Shown: positions 25,992 to 35,127, counted from the first letter of the stretch. The stretch: DNA of 52,173 bases from an uncultured Myxococcales bacterium (GCA_937902985.1 CALFNG010000528.1:1-52173), one strand, 5' to 3'. Notes: a model not told the origin generated them from the sequence alone. A program made the numbers and translations.

Positions 25992-27962
25992 TTGCCCCTC
26001 GACGCCCCTCCCCCGCCTTCGACGCTGCCGGCTCGGCCGGATCCGCTCGCAGAGGTGCTCGCCCGGTCGTTCGGGCTGGAAAAGTTTCGGCCGTGGCAGC
26101 GGGAAGCCATTGACGCGCTTCTCGGGGGGAGCGGCCGCGTGCTCGTGGTGGCGCCCACCGGCGGCGGCAAGTCGCTCACGTATCAGGTGCCCGCCGTCGT
26201 GCTGGAGGGCGTCACCCTCGTGCTCTCGCCGCTCGTGGCGCTCATGGAGGATCAAGTGCGCGCGCTCGAGGCGCGCGGCGTCGCGGCGACGTTCCTCGCC
26301 GCGACGCTCGACTTCGACACGCGGCGGCAGCGCGAGTCGGCCATGCTGCGCGGGGAGTACAAGATCGTCTACGCGGCGCCGGAGCGGCTCGCGTCGGACG
26401 CGTTCGTGGGCATGCTGAGCCGCTGCAACGTGCAGCTCGTGGCGGTCGACGAGGCCCACTGCATCGCCCAGTGGGGACACGACTTTCGCCCCGACTACCG
26501 GCGTATCGGCGCCCTGCTCGAGCGCCTCCGACCGCCGCGCGTGCTCGCGTGCACGGCCACCGCCACGCCCGAAGTGCGCCGCGAGATCCGCGAACAGCTT
26601 CGGCTCGGCGACGACTGCGCCGAGGTGTTGCGGGGCTTCGCGCGCCCGAACCTGCACCTCTCGGCGCGCAACGTCGAGGGCGTCGCCGAGGCGCGCACCG
26701 CCGTGTTCGAGGCCCTGGCGTCGGCCCTCGGCGAACCGGCGGCCCCGCGGGGTGGCGCGATCGTGTACGCCGCGACCCGGCGCCAGACGGAGCAGTGGGC
26801 CGAGACGCTGCGCGGGCGCGGCTGGAACGCGGCGGCGTACCACGCGGGCATGCCGGCGGACGAGAGATCGCGGGTGGCGTCGCGCTTCGCCGACCGCACG
26901 CTGGCCCTCGTCGTGGCCACGAACGCGTTCGGCATGGGCATCGACCGGTCGGACATTCGAGCCGTGGTCCACGTGCAGCCGCCGTCGTCGATCGAGGCGT
27001 ATTACCAGGAGGTCGGCCGGGCCGGGCGCGACGACGCCGAAGCGCTCGGCCTCTTGCTCTGCTCGGGCGCCGACGTGGGCTTGCGGCGTCGCCTGGTGAC
27101 GACCGGCACCGACGGGGGCGCCGCGCCTCCGGAGCTCGCCGCCAAGGCCTGGGGGCTCTTTCGGGACCTCCTCAGGTACCTCGATGCGCGGACGTGTCGC
27201 CACGACTTCATCTTGCGCTACTTTGGCGACGAGCAAGAGCTCCTCGGCGGGTGCGGTCACTGCGACGTGTGCGCGGCGATCGACCTGGCCGTAGACCAGG
27301 GACCCGCCGACGAGAACGACGTCGAGTCCGAGGCGACGGCGAGGGTCGTGCGAATGGCGCTGTCGGCCGTGGCACGCGCACGCCAGCGAGCGGGCCTCGT
27401 TGCGGTCGCCGAGATGCTCCGCGGCGTCGACGACGAGCGCACGCGACGCTTCGGGTTCACCCAGCTCTCGACGTTCGGGCTCCTTCGCGATCGCTCGCCG
27501 ACCTGGATCATGGATCTGATGCGCGGCTTGCTCGCCGCCGGCTGGATCGACCTCACGCCGACGGACCATCCGGTGCCGCTCCTCACGCGCTCGGGCGCCG
27601 ACGCGATGCGGGCCACGGGCGCCTTGCGGTTCGCCCTTCCGATCGAGCGCAGCACTGCCCGCGCGCGCAAAGGTTCGCCGGGGCGCATCAACGGGTCGCG
27701 AGCGTCGGGCGAGGCGAGCGAGGCGCTGTCCGCGCTCGACGCCGTGAGCCGCGAGCGCTTCGACAAGCTTCGCGCCCATCGGGCCCAGGCCGCGAAGACG
27801 CGGGGCGTCCCTGCCTACGTGGTCGCGCTCGACCGCACGCTCATCGAGATGGCGAGGCGCTCGCCGCGGACGCGCGCCGAGCTGCTCGAGGTCTTCGGCA
27901 TGGGGCCGGCGCGTGTCGAGGCCTATGGAGACGGGTTTCTCGAGGTGCTCGGGGGCCCCTGA
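25992..27962 (+). CDS. recQ: ATP-dependent DNA helicase RecQ
   Basis: A 656-residue 3'-5' helicase. Motif 0 is FGLEKFRPWQREAI, Walker A is APTGGGKS, motif II is VDEAHCIAQWGHDFRPDY, and motif VI is QEVGRAGRD. The RecQ-Ct zinc site follows as CRHDFILRYFG...GGCGHCDVC. A winged-helix region comes next (about 450-540), and the last 75 residues form an HRDC-like domain (FDKLRAHRAQ ... VFGMGPARVEAYG). The predicted start is a TTG with a Pro-rich lead; the true start could be a few codons downstream. The GGDEF gene is divergent. Confidence 0.93.
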   Translation: MPLDAPPPPSTLPARPDPLAEVLARSFGLEKFRPWQREAIDALLGGSGRVLVVAPTGGGKSLTYQVPAVVLEGVTLVLSPLVALMEDQVRALEARGVAATFLAATLDFDTRRQRESAMLRGEYKIVYAAPERLASDAFVGMLSRCNVQLVAVDEAHCIAQWGHDFRPDYRRIGALLERLRPPRVLACTATATPEVRREIREQLRLGDDCAEVLRGFARPNLHLSARNVEGVAEARTAVFEALASALGEPAAPRGGAIVYAATRRQTEQWAETLRGRGWNAAAYHAGMPADERSRVASRFADRTLALVVATNAFGMGIDRSDIRAVVHVQPPSSIEAYYQEVGRAGRDDAEALGLLLCSGADVGLRRRLVTTGTDGGAAPPELAAKAWGLFRDLLRYLDARTCRHDFILRYFGDEQELLGGCGHCDVCAAIDLAVDQGPADENDVESEATARVVRMALSAVARARQRAGLVAVAEMLRGVDDERTRRFGFTQLSTFGLLRDRSPTWIMDLMRGLLAAGWIDLTPTDHPVPLLTRSGADAMRATGALRFALPIERSTARARKGSPGRINGSRASGEASEALSALDAVSRERFDKLRAHRAQAAKTRGVPAYVVALDRTLIEMARRSPRTRAELLEVFGMGPARVEAYGDGFLEVLGGP

Positions 27963-27990
27963 TCCATTCGCGCGCGTTTCCGGGAGAGAG

Positions 27991-28046
27991 TTCGAGAGAG
28001 AGAGATTGGCCGCAGAGGGCGCGGAGGGCGCAGAGCCGAGATGAGA
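27991..28046 (+). repeat. Dispersed repeat, copy C
   Basis: Reads GAGAGAGATTGGCCGCAGAG and continues with 9-bp units GGCGCGGAG / GGCGCAGAG, nearly identical to copy D. It lies about 30 bp after the recQ stop. A weak, decayed inverted arm (TCTCTGCGTACGCTCCG) follows near 28114. Confidence 0.85.
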
Positions 28047-28175
28047 GGGCGAAGAGGTCTGGACCTGGGCGGCCTGGCGTTTGGCGTGCGGAGCGGCTTG
28101 CGGGGCGCTTTTCTCTGCGTACGCTCCGTCGCTCGCGTGACGTGATCAAGCCAGCACTAAAGCGAAAGGTGACCG

Positions 28176-28502
28176 ATGAGCGACCTGCAGATCGAGACGC
28201 TGAAGCCGGGGACGGGCGCCGTGGCGAAGGCGGGGGACCCCGTGACGGTCCACTACGTCGGGACGCTGACCGACGGGAAGAAGTTCGACAGCTCGCGTGA
28301 CCGGGGCGAGGGCTTCCGCTTCACCCTCGGCAAGGGCCAGGTCATTCAGGGCTGGGACCGCGGCGTCGCCGGAATGGCCATCGGAGAGGTTCGCAAGCTG
28401 ACGATCCCGCCCGACCTCGGGTACGGGGCGCGCGGCTTTCCGCCGGTCATCCCGGCGAACGCTACGCTCGTCTTCGAAGTCGAGCTCCTCAAGATCAGCT
28501 GA
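28176..28502 (+). CDS. FKBP-type peptidyl-prolyl cis-trans isomerase
   Basis: A 108-residue single FKBP domain with no signal peptide, so cytosolic. Active-site features: [52 protein letters not shown] and [12 protein letters not shown]. It catalyses proline isomerisation in protein folding. AAAGGTGA lies about 5 nt before the ATG. It stands alone between repeat copy C and a related repeat. Confidence 0.95.
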   Translation: MSDLQIETLKPGTGAVAKAGDPVTVHYVGTLTDGKKFDSSRDRGEGFRFTLGKGQVIQGWDRGVAGMAIGEVRKLTIPPDLGYGARGFPPVIPANATLVFEVELLKIS

Positions 28503-28509
28503 TCCTGGG

Positions 28510-28545
28510 GGAGAAACCGCCAAGACGCGAAGGCGCGAAGTTTTC
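28510..28545. repeat. Short 9-bp-periodic repeat after the FKBP gene
   Basis: ACCGCCAAGACGCGAAGGCG followed by CGAAG has the same roughly 9-bp periodicity as the dispersed family but a different core (CCAAGACG). It starts about 8 bp after the FKBP stop. I have seen this style near GxxExxY genes in other genomes; relatedness to the A-E family is inference. Confidence 0.45.
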
Positions 28546-28575
28546 GGGTTCGGTGAGTGGCCTTCGGGGGGACGT

Positions 28576-29583
28576 TCACGGGAACCGCACTTCGCCGGTG
28601 GCGGTGACTTCGGTGGTTCTTGCGGCGCCCCTTCCCGCTACGCCCTGGGGGCGTTCGACGCGCACGAGTCCTTCGCGGATGACGTGCGCGTCGATGCGCG
28701 GGGGGCGGGTTGGCCTGGGTCCGAGGTCCGTTCCCAGATCGACGGGGGCGGCCCAGAGGGGCTGGCCGTCGAGGTCATAGCGGTAGGCGAGCAGCCGATC
28801 GCCCCCGACGGCGGGCACTTGCTCGAGAAGCATGAGCGAGGTCGACGTATCGAATGCGATCGACGCCGGGCCCGATCGGCTGGTCGCGCCGAGGGCGGCG
28901 CCGGCGTGACCCCAGGCGATCGTGGCGTCTTCGCGCATGCGCTGCGCGTGGGTGCCCTGAGCGCCGGTGCAGACGGCGAGCCACCCCACGCCCGGACCGT
29001 AGGCGGCCGAGAGCGCGTCGCAGGCGTCGGGCGCGAAGAGCTCGAAGTCTCCGAACGGGTTGCCGTCGTCGGCCCACATTCGCGCGGCCACCAGATGAAG
29101 CGGCGCGACCCACGCGAAGACGACCGCGCCGCCGTCGGGACGCGCCGTGAGGGTGAGGCCGTTGACCGGCGAAAGGATGCCCGCGACCGGACGCGGCTTG
29201 GTCCAGAGGAGCTGGTCCCGATCGAACGCGAGGGCGATCGGATCGCTCTCGTCGACCCTCGCGACGAGAACCGCCACGCGGCCCTCGGCAAGCTCGACGT
29301 GCTGGACAAGGAACGGCCCCTTCGCCCCGACGCCGAAGTGATCGCGGAGCGCGGGGAGATGCGGAAGGAGCGACGGATCGGCCTCGAGGCGCGCGACGGT
29401 CGACCGACGCGCCTCCCCCGCGGGAACGGGCGCAAACGTGGGCGTGGGCGTGGGCGTCGACGCCGGCTCCGCGGCGGGCGCGGACGCGGACGCGGACGCG
29501 GACGCAGAGCCAGACGCCCCGCTCGGGCCTCGCGAGCACGCCACCAGTGCCGCCACCAAGAGCCACGACGCGCGGCGCGTCAC
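28576..29583 (-). CDS. Putative lipoprotein of unknown function
   Basis: A 335-residue protein. The GTG at 29583 overlaps the stop of the upstream phosphatidyltransferase gene (GTGA) and gives a short lipoprotein signal (MTRRASWLLVAALVAC) with a good lipobox. A low-complexity linker of (Ser-Ala)n and (Thr-Pro)n follows, encoded by a GGACGC-type hexamer repeat. The mature part looks like a beta-propeller or similar repeat fold: regularly spaced strands such as GRVAVLVARVDESD, AGILSPVNGLTLTA and DGGAVVFAWVAP. A start further upstream (MARAGRAF) is possible but overlaps more. Function unknown; coupled to lipid-head-group synthesis by position. Confidence 0.7.
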   Translation of the reverse strand: MTRRASWLLVAALVACSRGPSGASGSASASASASAPAAEPASTPTPTPTFAPVPAGEARRSTVARLEADPSLLPHLPALRDHFGVGAKGPFLVQHVELAEGRVAVLVARVDESDPIALAFDRDQLLWTKPRPVAGILSPVNGLTLTARPDGGAVVFAWVAPLHLVAARMWADDGNPFGDFELFAPDACDALSAAYGPGVGWLAVCTGAQGTHAQRMREDATIAWGHAGAALGATSRSGPASIAFDTSTSLMLLEQVPAVGGDRLLAYRYDLDGQPLWAAPVDLGTDLGPRPTRPPRIDAHVIREGLVRVERPQGVAGRGAARTTEVTATGEVRFP

Positions 29584-30338
29584 GTCCGTCCAAAACGCAC
29601 GGCCAGCCCGAGCCATCCTCGCCCGAGGTACAGGGCGTTGAGCGCGACGTAGAGCCAGAAGTACGCGTCCATCCGGCCGAGCAGCGCCCAGATCCAGATG
29701 TGACTCGGGTAGTGATTGAGCCACCGCAGGAAGGTGCCCGCGAGCGACGCGACGCGCGCGAGCGGCGAGACGTGCGCGGGCGCGGCCGCGGTCTCGTAGA
29801 AAGCCTCGACGGTGGTCTCCCGGCCCGAGAGCTCCGGACGCCGCACGAAGTTCGTGAGCGAGATGGCCGACGCGACGATCACGACGGCGGCGACCCCCGC
29901 GAGGAGAAAGCGCGCGTCGCCCGGTTCCCAGAGCCGGCCGTCGAGCCCGAGGCCGCCCCCGCGCCACGAGCGAACGGCGAGCGCCGCGACGAGCAGAAGG
30001 GCCTTGAGCTCGTCGGTGAAGAAGTCGAAGAGGTGGCCCGTCTTTGACGCGAGCTTCTTGTGCCGCGCGAGCATGCCGTCGGCGCAGTCGAAGCAATAGC
30101 TGACCTCGAGCACCGCGACCGCCGCGAGCCCGCCGGTCCACGACGGAAGGGCGATCAACATCGCGGCCGCCACCACGAAGAGCCCGAGATTGAGCAGCGT
30201 GAGCTGGTTCGGCGTGACCCGCGAGGGCGCCACGACCCTCACGACCACGGCCGCGATCGGCCGCATCACGTAGGTGTTGAAGAGCTGATCGTGCTTCTTG
30301 CGCGTCTCGCGGTAAATCTGCGCGGCCGTGGTCGGCAT
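29580..30338 (-). CDS. CDP-alcohol phosphatidyltransferase family protein
   Basis: A 252-residue membrane enzyme. The signature D-G-x2-A-R-x8-G-x3-D-x3-D is complete in DGMLARHKKLASKTG followed by HLFDFFTDE (about 87-110), with upstream VTPNQLTLLN. Several membrane helices flank it. The family transfers a phospho-alcohol from CDP-activated donors during phospholipid or inositol-lipid synthesis; the acceptor here is unknown. AGAAGG lies about 5 nt before the ATG. An 11-bp palindrome CCTAGTCTAGG at 30370-30380 sits upstream in the promoter region. Confidence 0.88.
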   Translation of the reverse strand: MPTTAAQIYRETRKKHDQLFNTYVMRPIAAVVVRVVAPSRVTPNQLTLLNLGLFVVAAAMLIALPSWTGGLAAVAVLEVSYCFDCADGMLARHKKLASKTGHLFDFFTDELKALLLVAALAVRSWRGGGLGLDGRLWEPGDARFLLAGVAAVVIVASAISLTNFVRRPELSGRETTVEAFYETAAAPAHVSPLARVASLAGTFLRWLNHYPSHIWIWALLGRMDAYFWLYVALNALYLGRGWLGLAVRFGRT

Positions 30339-30385
30339 GCACCTTCTCGCTAGAGCGTCCGGTCGGCACCCTAGTCTAGGTTACC

Positions 30386-30400
30386 GGCCGCGTGGCGGCC
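30386..30400 (-). terminator. GC-rich hairpin after the UbiA-like gene
   Basis: GGCCGC-GTG-GCGGCC, perfect 6-bp arms with a 3-nt loop, lies in the 187-bp gap downstream of the prenyltransferase stop (30526) and upstream of the next gene. It lacks a T-run; terminator function is tentative. Confidence 0.35.
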
Positions 30401-30525
30401 AGGTCGTCGACGCACGCGTGTGCTGGCCGCGCGCAGGACCGGGTCGCTCGACGAAGAGCGCACGAGCGCCACCCGGGAACGCGCGCCGTCGGCTCGACCG
30501 CTCGCCTCGAGCCGGTGAGGCGCTC

Positions 30526-31560
30526 CTACGGCTCAGCGCCGGGCCCGGGCGCGGCGGGCGCTGCGTTCTGCTCGCGCGTGGGCGCGGTGGGGGCGAAGAT
30601 CCTCGCGAGCGCGGGGATGTCGACGACCATCAGCACGCCGATCGTGAGGCTGCACACGACGACCGCGCCCATCAATGCCGGCTCCTTGTGGAGGCCCTCC
30701 GGGCGCTGCACGGCGCTGTTCGGCTTGAATGCCAGGAAGAGATACATCGCCATGACGAACGCGATCAGCGGGAACGACAAAATCAGCTCGAGGCGATAGC
30801 GCATGATGAACGCGCCGAGAAACAGCATCGCCGCCGACCCGTAGAACATGATCGACACGAGGAGTCGCTCTTCGGTGTAGTACGCGAACGAGCGGCGGTA
30901 CGCCGCCGCGCGCTTCGGGTCGCCGATGTCTCGATACTCGGCGAAGCGCTTCATCGCCATGAAGTAGCAGCCGACCATCCAATAGCTGAGGAGGAGCGAC
31001 GCGGGCGCGACGGACGACGTGCCGACGATGAACCACCCGGCCAGGAGCCGCAGCGGGTTGTTCACAGACTCCGACAACACGTCGACGTACGGGAGCTCTT
31101 TGCTGCGAAAGGGCCGGATGTTGTAGAGGCAGCCCATGACCCACAGGACGAACATCGTCGCCGCGAAGCGCTTCGAGACCTGGAACCCGAGCCAAACGCC
31201 GACCACCATGAGCGCGAGCCACTGGACGTACGCCAGCGGGACGTTCACCTTCCCCGAGGGGACGGGCCGCGCGAACTTGACGGGGTGCGCGCGGTCGGAA
31301 GGGGCGTCGAGCACCTCGTTCACGACGTAGTTGCTCGACGCGACGAGGCAAACGGAGAGCATGCCGACGCCGATTCGCTGAACGATGTTCGGGGCGACGT
31401 GGACGCGATCGACGCCGATTGCGGCGATGATGCCGGGGATCACGAAGACGTTCTTGAACCAATGATCGATTCGAGCGATGGCGATGTGGCCACGCAGCGT
31501 GAAGCGGCCCGGAACCGCGGCGGCTCCGTGAGCTGCGGATTCGGCGTCTGACGTCTTTAT
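30526..31560 (-). CDS. UbiA-family prenyltransferase, decaprenyl-phosphate phosphoribosyltransferase-like
   Basis: About 344 residues with 8-9 membrane helices. The first Asp-rich motif, NEVLDAPSDRAHPVKFARP, matches NDxxDxxxDxxHPxKxxRP of DPPR synthases such as mycobacterial Rv3806c, and the second is YVDVLSESVNNPLRLLAG. The N-terminal HWFKNVFVIPG also fits. Such enzymes join phosphoribose to polyprenyl phosphate. The start is a problem: conservation begins after residue 15, the only standard starts upstream (GTG 31623, ATG 31674) overlap the HAD gene by 67-118 bp, and the codon at the expected 4-bp-overlap position is ATA. Coordinates assume that position. It belongs to one operon with the HAD gene. 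Confidence 0.82.
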   Translation of the reverse strand: MKTSDAESAAHGAAAVPGRFTLRGHIAIARIDHWFKNVFVIPGIIAAIGVDRVHVAPNIVQRIGVGMLSVCLVASSNYVVNEVLDAPSDRAHPVKFARPVPSGKVNVPLAYVQWLALMVVGVWLGFQVSKRFAATMFVLWVMGCLYNIRPFRSKELPYVDVLSESVNNPLRLLAGWFIVGTSSVAPASLLLSYWMVGCYFMAMKRFAEYRDIGDPKRAAAYRRSFAYYTEERLLVSIMFYGSAAMLFLGAFIMRYRLELILSFPLIAFVMAMYLFLAFKPNSAVQRPEGLHKEPALMGAVVVCSLTIGVLMVVDIPALARIFAPTAPTREQNAAPAAPGPGAEP

Positions 31561-32282
31561 TGGGTGAGCTCGTTCTTCGGCGGGAACAAGATGGCTTGAA
31601 GCTCGAGATAGTCGGATACGCACGTCCAGCCAACGGTTGATGTGACCTTTCCGCGGCCTCCGACGATGACGCACGGGACCCCGAGGGCCCGTGCGACCGC
31701 CGCGTCGACGTCGTGGCGATCGCCGACGTAGAGCGCGCGGTCCGGAGGAGCGCCCAGCCTCCGGAGCGCCTCTGCGAGGCCGGACGGATGGGGCTTGAAT
31801 CGGTTGACCGCCGCGTCTTGCGCCGCCACGACGACGCTGAAGAACTCCGTGAGGCCCATCGCTCCGAGCTTGGAGGCCGCCGGGTAGTCGGAGAAGACGC
31901 CGAGCGCGAGCCCCCGGCTCCGGGCCGCGACCAGGAAGGCGCGGAGCGCGGGGTCGACGAAGCGCCCGAGGAGCGCCAGCGGCTCGTGCTCCATCCAGCG
32001 CGCCACGACTCGCGTGACCACCGCCTCCGATTGCCCCGACCGCTCGCTCGCCAGCCGCAGCTGCGCCGCTGCCAGGTCGCCGTCGACTTCCGTCCCCCGC
32101 AGCAGCTCCTGCGCGTGCCGGTACGCCCGGAGCGCGCGGAACGTGGCGACACCCGAGCCCGGGCGCAGCGCCATTTCCCTCAAGAGCCTGAACATCATCG
32201 CGCGCCGGAGGCCCGCCTGCCGGTAGAGGGTCCCGTCGACGTCGAAGACGATCGCCTGGAGCAGCCTCGGATCCACGTTCAT
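31557..32282 (-). CDS. HAD-superfamily phosphatase
   Basis: A 241-residue HAD hydrolase. Motif I FDVDGTLY (about 12-19) has the nucleophilic Asp, motif II is LGVFSDYPAA, motif III Lys is in NRFKPHPSG, and motif IV is YVGDRHDVDAAVA. The ATG at 32282 is preceded by GAGGG at a good distance; the longer upstream frame is less likely. Its stop abuts the UbiA-like gene. By analogy with decaprenyl-phosphoribose synthesis, it may remove the 5-phosphate from the polyprenyl phosphoribose product; this is inferred from context. Confidence 0.85.
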   Translation of the reverse strand: MNVDPRLLQAIVFDVDGTLYRQAGLRRAMMFRLLREMALRPGSGVATFRALRAYRHAQELLRGTEVDGDLAAAQLRLASERSGQSEAVVTRVVARWMEHEPLALLGRFVDPALRAFLVAARSRGLALGVFSDYPAASKLGAMGLTEFFSVVVAAQDAAVNRFKPHPSGLAEALRRLGAPPDRALYVGDRHDVDAAVARALGVPCVIVGGRGKVTSTVGWTCVSDYLELQAILFPPKNELTQ

Positions 32283-32479
32283 TGACCCTCGCCGCTCCGG
32301 CGTGAAGGGCGCGAATAGTTCACGTGGCCGTGAGAGTGCACACGACATCGTCGCGCGACGCTAGCACAACCGCCCCGCGGCCGCCGCCGACTCGGTGCTG
32401 GCGCGCATGTAACGATCAGGCTCGCGTTGCCTTCCGTATGCTAAATCAGCGATCGTGATTCTCGAACGTCAATCAAGCA

Positions 32480-32534
32480 GCCCTGGGGTGGCCCCGGGCA
32501 TTTTGCATTCCCCTTGCGTGATCGACAATCACGC
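32480..32534 (+). promoter_or_regulatory. Hairpin and operator-like inverted repeat upstream of the PA14 gene
   Basis: In the 350-bp gap between the divergent HAD and PA14 genes, a GC hairpin (CCTGGGG-TGG-CCCCGGG) is followed by GCGTGAT-CGACA-ATCACGC (32516-32534), perfect 7-bp arms spaced 5 bp, typical of a dimeric repressor site. The surrounding 200 bp is noticeably AT-richer than its neighbours. Nothing else is seen in the gap. Confidence 0.5.
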
Positions 32535-32632
32535 TCGGTGACTTAGCTTAGGCGCCCGCTCGTGCTGCCCATCCCGCCGAAGAAGTCGCATCGCCCGTTG
32601 AAGTGGGACACCGCCCGATTCAAGGAAATGTG

Positions 32633-33604
32633 ATGAGCAGCTCGGCCGCGGCGCCGTCGCCTGCAACGGCATCGGTGGAGGATCCGGTTCTCTCGGCCGC
32701 CGATGCCTCTGCGCGCGAGCTGCGAGCGCTCGACGCGCTCCTCGCCGCCTCGGACGGCGACGGGCCGCCTGTCTGCTCGGCCGTTCTGCGCGCCTGGTAC
32801 GAGGTCGCGTCGTTCGAACAAGCGCTCCGTTGCGCCAGAGTCGCGCCGTATCGCGATTTCGTGGTGGCGCTCGAACGCGGGGATCTGCCGTTTCTCGCGG
32901 ATGGCGATCTCGTGCCGGGAGACCGCGCCGTTGGCGCTCTCGTTGCCGCGGCTTCCGTCCCCGCACCGCCGCGCGCCGATTGGCCGAACCGTCGGGAGCT
33001 CGTCGGCTATCGGCGGGCGCTCGTCGCCTGGACCGCCCGCCTCGAACGAGAGGCGGCCACGCAATCGCGCTCGCGGTCGGGGCACCGCCGGCGTGTCCTG
33101 CCATGGGTCGCCCTCGCGGTGGTCGTGGCGATCGGAGGGGCGGCCGTCGTGCATCGCAGGCCCGTCTGGCGCGTCGTGTACTTCCGAACGACCCTCCTCG
33201 CCGAACCCGTGGCGAGCGACTTGAGCGCGAACCTCGGCGACAACTGGGGTTACGGGTCGCCCCATCGCGACGTCCCGTCGGACGGGTTCTCCGCGCGATG
33301 GGAGACGTGCATGGTCCTCGACCGCCCGCACGCGTTCGAGTTCGTCCTCGGGTCGGACGACGGCGCGCGCCTCTTCGTCGACGATCAGATGCTCGTCGGT
33401 CAGTGGAAAAATCAAGAGTACACGGAGCAATCGGCCTCCGTGGAGCTCGGCGCCGGCAAGCACGGCATGCGCGTCGAGCACTTCGACTCCGGGGGCCCGG
33501 CCGAGCTGACGCTGCGCGCGCGGATCGACGGGAAGGGCCCGCCGCGCCCCCTCCCGCGCTCCTTCCTCCGGGCTCCCGGCCACGGCGCGGGCCCGTGCGA
33601 TTGA
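32633..33604 (+). CDS. Single-pass membrane protein with PA14 domain
   Basis: A 323-residue protein. An Ala/Asp-rich cytoplasmic part (about 1-150) ends in Arg-rich RSGHRRR, then one membrane helix (VLPWVALAVVVAIGGAAVV). Outside, NWGYGSPHRDVPSDGFSARW through HAFEFVLGSDDGARLFVDDQ to HGMRVEHFDSGGPAEL is a complete PA14 fold, a beta-sandwich that usually binds carbohydrate. The ATG at 32633 has AAGGA 6 nt upstream. Its stop overlaps the TTGA of the next frame, so it is coupled to the membrane glycosyltransferase-like gene. Confidence 0.8.
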   Translation: MSSSAAAPSPATASVEDPVLSAADASARELRALDALLAASDGDGPPVCSAVLRAWYEVASFEQALRCARVAPYRDFVVALERGDLPFLADGDLVPGDRAVGALVAAASVPAPPRADWPNRRELVGYRRALVAWTARLEREAATQSRSRSGHRRRVLPWVALAVVVAIGGAAVVHRRPVWRVVYFRTTLLAEPVASDLSANLGDNWGYGSPHRDVPSDGFSARWETCMVLDRPHAFEFVLGSDDGARLFVDDQMLVGQWKNQEYTEQSASVELGAGKHGMRVEHFDSGGPAELTLRARIDGKGPPRPLPRSFLRAPGHGAGPCD

Positions 33605-33609
33605 GGGCG

Positions 33610-35127
33610 ATGGCGCGCCGCCCGGCGGCCCGCGCCGTCCTCGCGGTCGCCGGCGTGGTCGCGCTTGCAGCCGTCTACGTATTTCTCGCGACGGCCGGGC
33701 GCATGACACGGTTCCCCCACATCGGCCATGGCTACTACGAGCAGCTCGCCGTGGCCTTCGCCGACGGACACGTCGACCTCGTTCAGCGGCCCGATCCCGC
33801 GACGTCGGCAGAGGACGTCCGCGAACAATATTGGGACCTCAGCCTGCACCACGGCAGGCTCTATCTCTATTGGGGCCCAGTCCCCGCCCTCATCGGCGCC
33901 GCCCTTCTGCGATGGTTCGCGATCTCGGTGCCGGACGATCCGTTGACCATCGCCTTCGCGCTGGCAAGGACCGTACTTGGCGCGATGCTCCTCGTCCGGG
34001 CGAAGCGGCATTTCTTCCGCGGTCACGCGTGGTGGCCCACCTGGATGGGGGTCGCCACGCTCGCGTTCGGCGCACCTCTCACGCTCATCTCTGCTCGGCC
34101 AGCGGTCTATGAAGCCGCCATCGTCAGCGGGCAGTGCTTCCTCGTCGCCGCGACTTATGTGGCCTTCGTCGCGCTCACGCGCCCGCGGGGCCCGATCACG
34201 CGACCCCTCTTGTGTCTCGCCGGGATTTGCTTGGCCCTCGGCGTCGCGAGCCGCCTCGCCCAGCTGCTGGCGGCCGTCGGCATCGCGGCGTTGACCCTCG
34301 CCGAGACCGCGGGCGACGCGCCGAAGAGGGGTCGCCTGAGATTCTGGCTCCTCGACGCCACGGCGCTCGGTGCGCCCCTCGTCGCGGGTCTCGGCGGGCT
34401 CGGGGCTTACAACCGCGCCCGCTTCGGATCTGTCTTCGACACCGGTTTACGACATCAGCTCTCGCAATGGACGTTTCACAACGGGTTTCGCTTCGTCCTC
34501 CCGAATCTCTATTCGTACATCGCGAAGCCGCCGGGCGTCGTGCCGCACTTTCCGTTCATACGCGCCGCGGGCTGGGACGGATGTCCGCTCTGGACCGCAA
34601 TCCCGGAGCTCTCGCTGCATGGGCCCGACTACCTCTTCGAGGCCAACGTGGGCTTCCTCTGGACGACTCCGTTCTATGCCTTCGCCCTGATCGCCTGGCT
34701 CGCTCTGGCGCGCTGGGCCTTGCGCTCGGCGTGGCGGCGGAGCCTGGCGCCGTCGGCGATGGCGCCTCGCCTCGCCTGGCTGGTGGCCGCGTCGTTCATG
34801 CTCTCGACCGTGAGCATGATCCCATGCCTCGTCGCGTTCGTCTCGGCCGCGCGCTACCTGGCCGATGCGACGGCAGGCCTCGCGCTCGGGGCGACGCTCG
34901 GTCTCTCGCTCCTCGCGGTTCGCCCGGTGCGCTCGCGGGTCGCTCACGGCGCCCTCGCGGTGGTCGTGGGTGCTGCCGTCGTCGTCTCGATCGTCGTCAA
35001 CCTTGCGCTCTGGGTCGAGGGGCCATACGGAGACTTCCTGCACTCGCAGAACGGCGCTCTCTTCGAGCGTCTTTCGCATGCCTTTTCACGTTCTTCGGTC
35101 CGTTGCATCACCGACCACAGCGGGTGA
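33610..35127 (+). CDS. Polytopic membrane protein, GT-C glycosyltransferase-like
   Basis: A 505-residue protein with about 11-12 membrane helices. After the first helix comes a loop HIGHGYYEQLAVAFADGHVD that could hold the acidic active-site residues of GT-C enzymes, then HHGRLYLYWGPVPALIGAAL, a pattern seen in uncharacterised family-39-like proteins. A large extracytoplasmic loop (PNLYSYIAKPPGVVPHFPF ... HGPDYLFEANVGF) lies in the middle. The start is the ATG at 33610 or the TTG at 33601 that overlaps the PA14 stop; the ATG has GAGGG very close. GT-C enzymes use polyprenyl-phosphate sugars outside the membrane; catalytic activity here is unproven. Confidence 0.65.
   Translation: MARRPAARAVLAVAGVVALAAVYVFLATAGRMTRFPHIGHGYYEQLAVAFADGHVDLVQRPDPATSAEDVREQYWDLSLHHGRLYLYWGPVPALIGAALLRWFAISVPDDPLTIAFALARTVLGAMLLVRAKRHFFRGHAWWPTWMGVATLAFGAPLTLISARPAVYEAAIVSGQCFLVAATYVAFVALTRPRGPITRPLLCLAGICLALGVASRLAQLLAAVGIAALTLAETAGDAPKRGRLRFWLLDATALGAPLVAGLGGLGAYNRARFGSVFDTGLRHQLSQWTFHNGFRFVLPNLYSYIAKPPGVVPHFPFIRAAGWDGCPLWTAIPELSLHGPDYLFEANVGFLWTTPFYAFALIAWLALARWALRSAWRRSLAPSAMAPRLAWLVAASFMLSTVSMIPCLVAFVSAARYLADATAGLALGATLGLSLLAVRPVRSRVAHGALAVVVGAAVVVSIVVNLALWVEGPYGDFLHSQNGALFERLSHAFSRSSVRCITDHSG

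Noticed and set aside
30328-31551. A 407-codon plus-strand frame
   Set aside because: It is antisense to the UbiA-like gene and rich in Arg/Glu/His as expected of a shadow frame.
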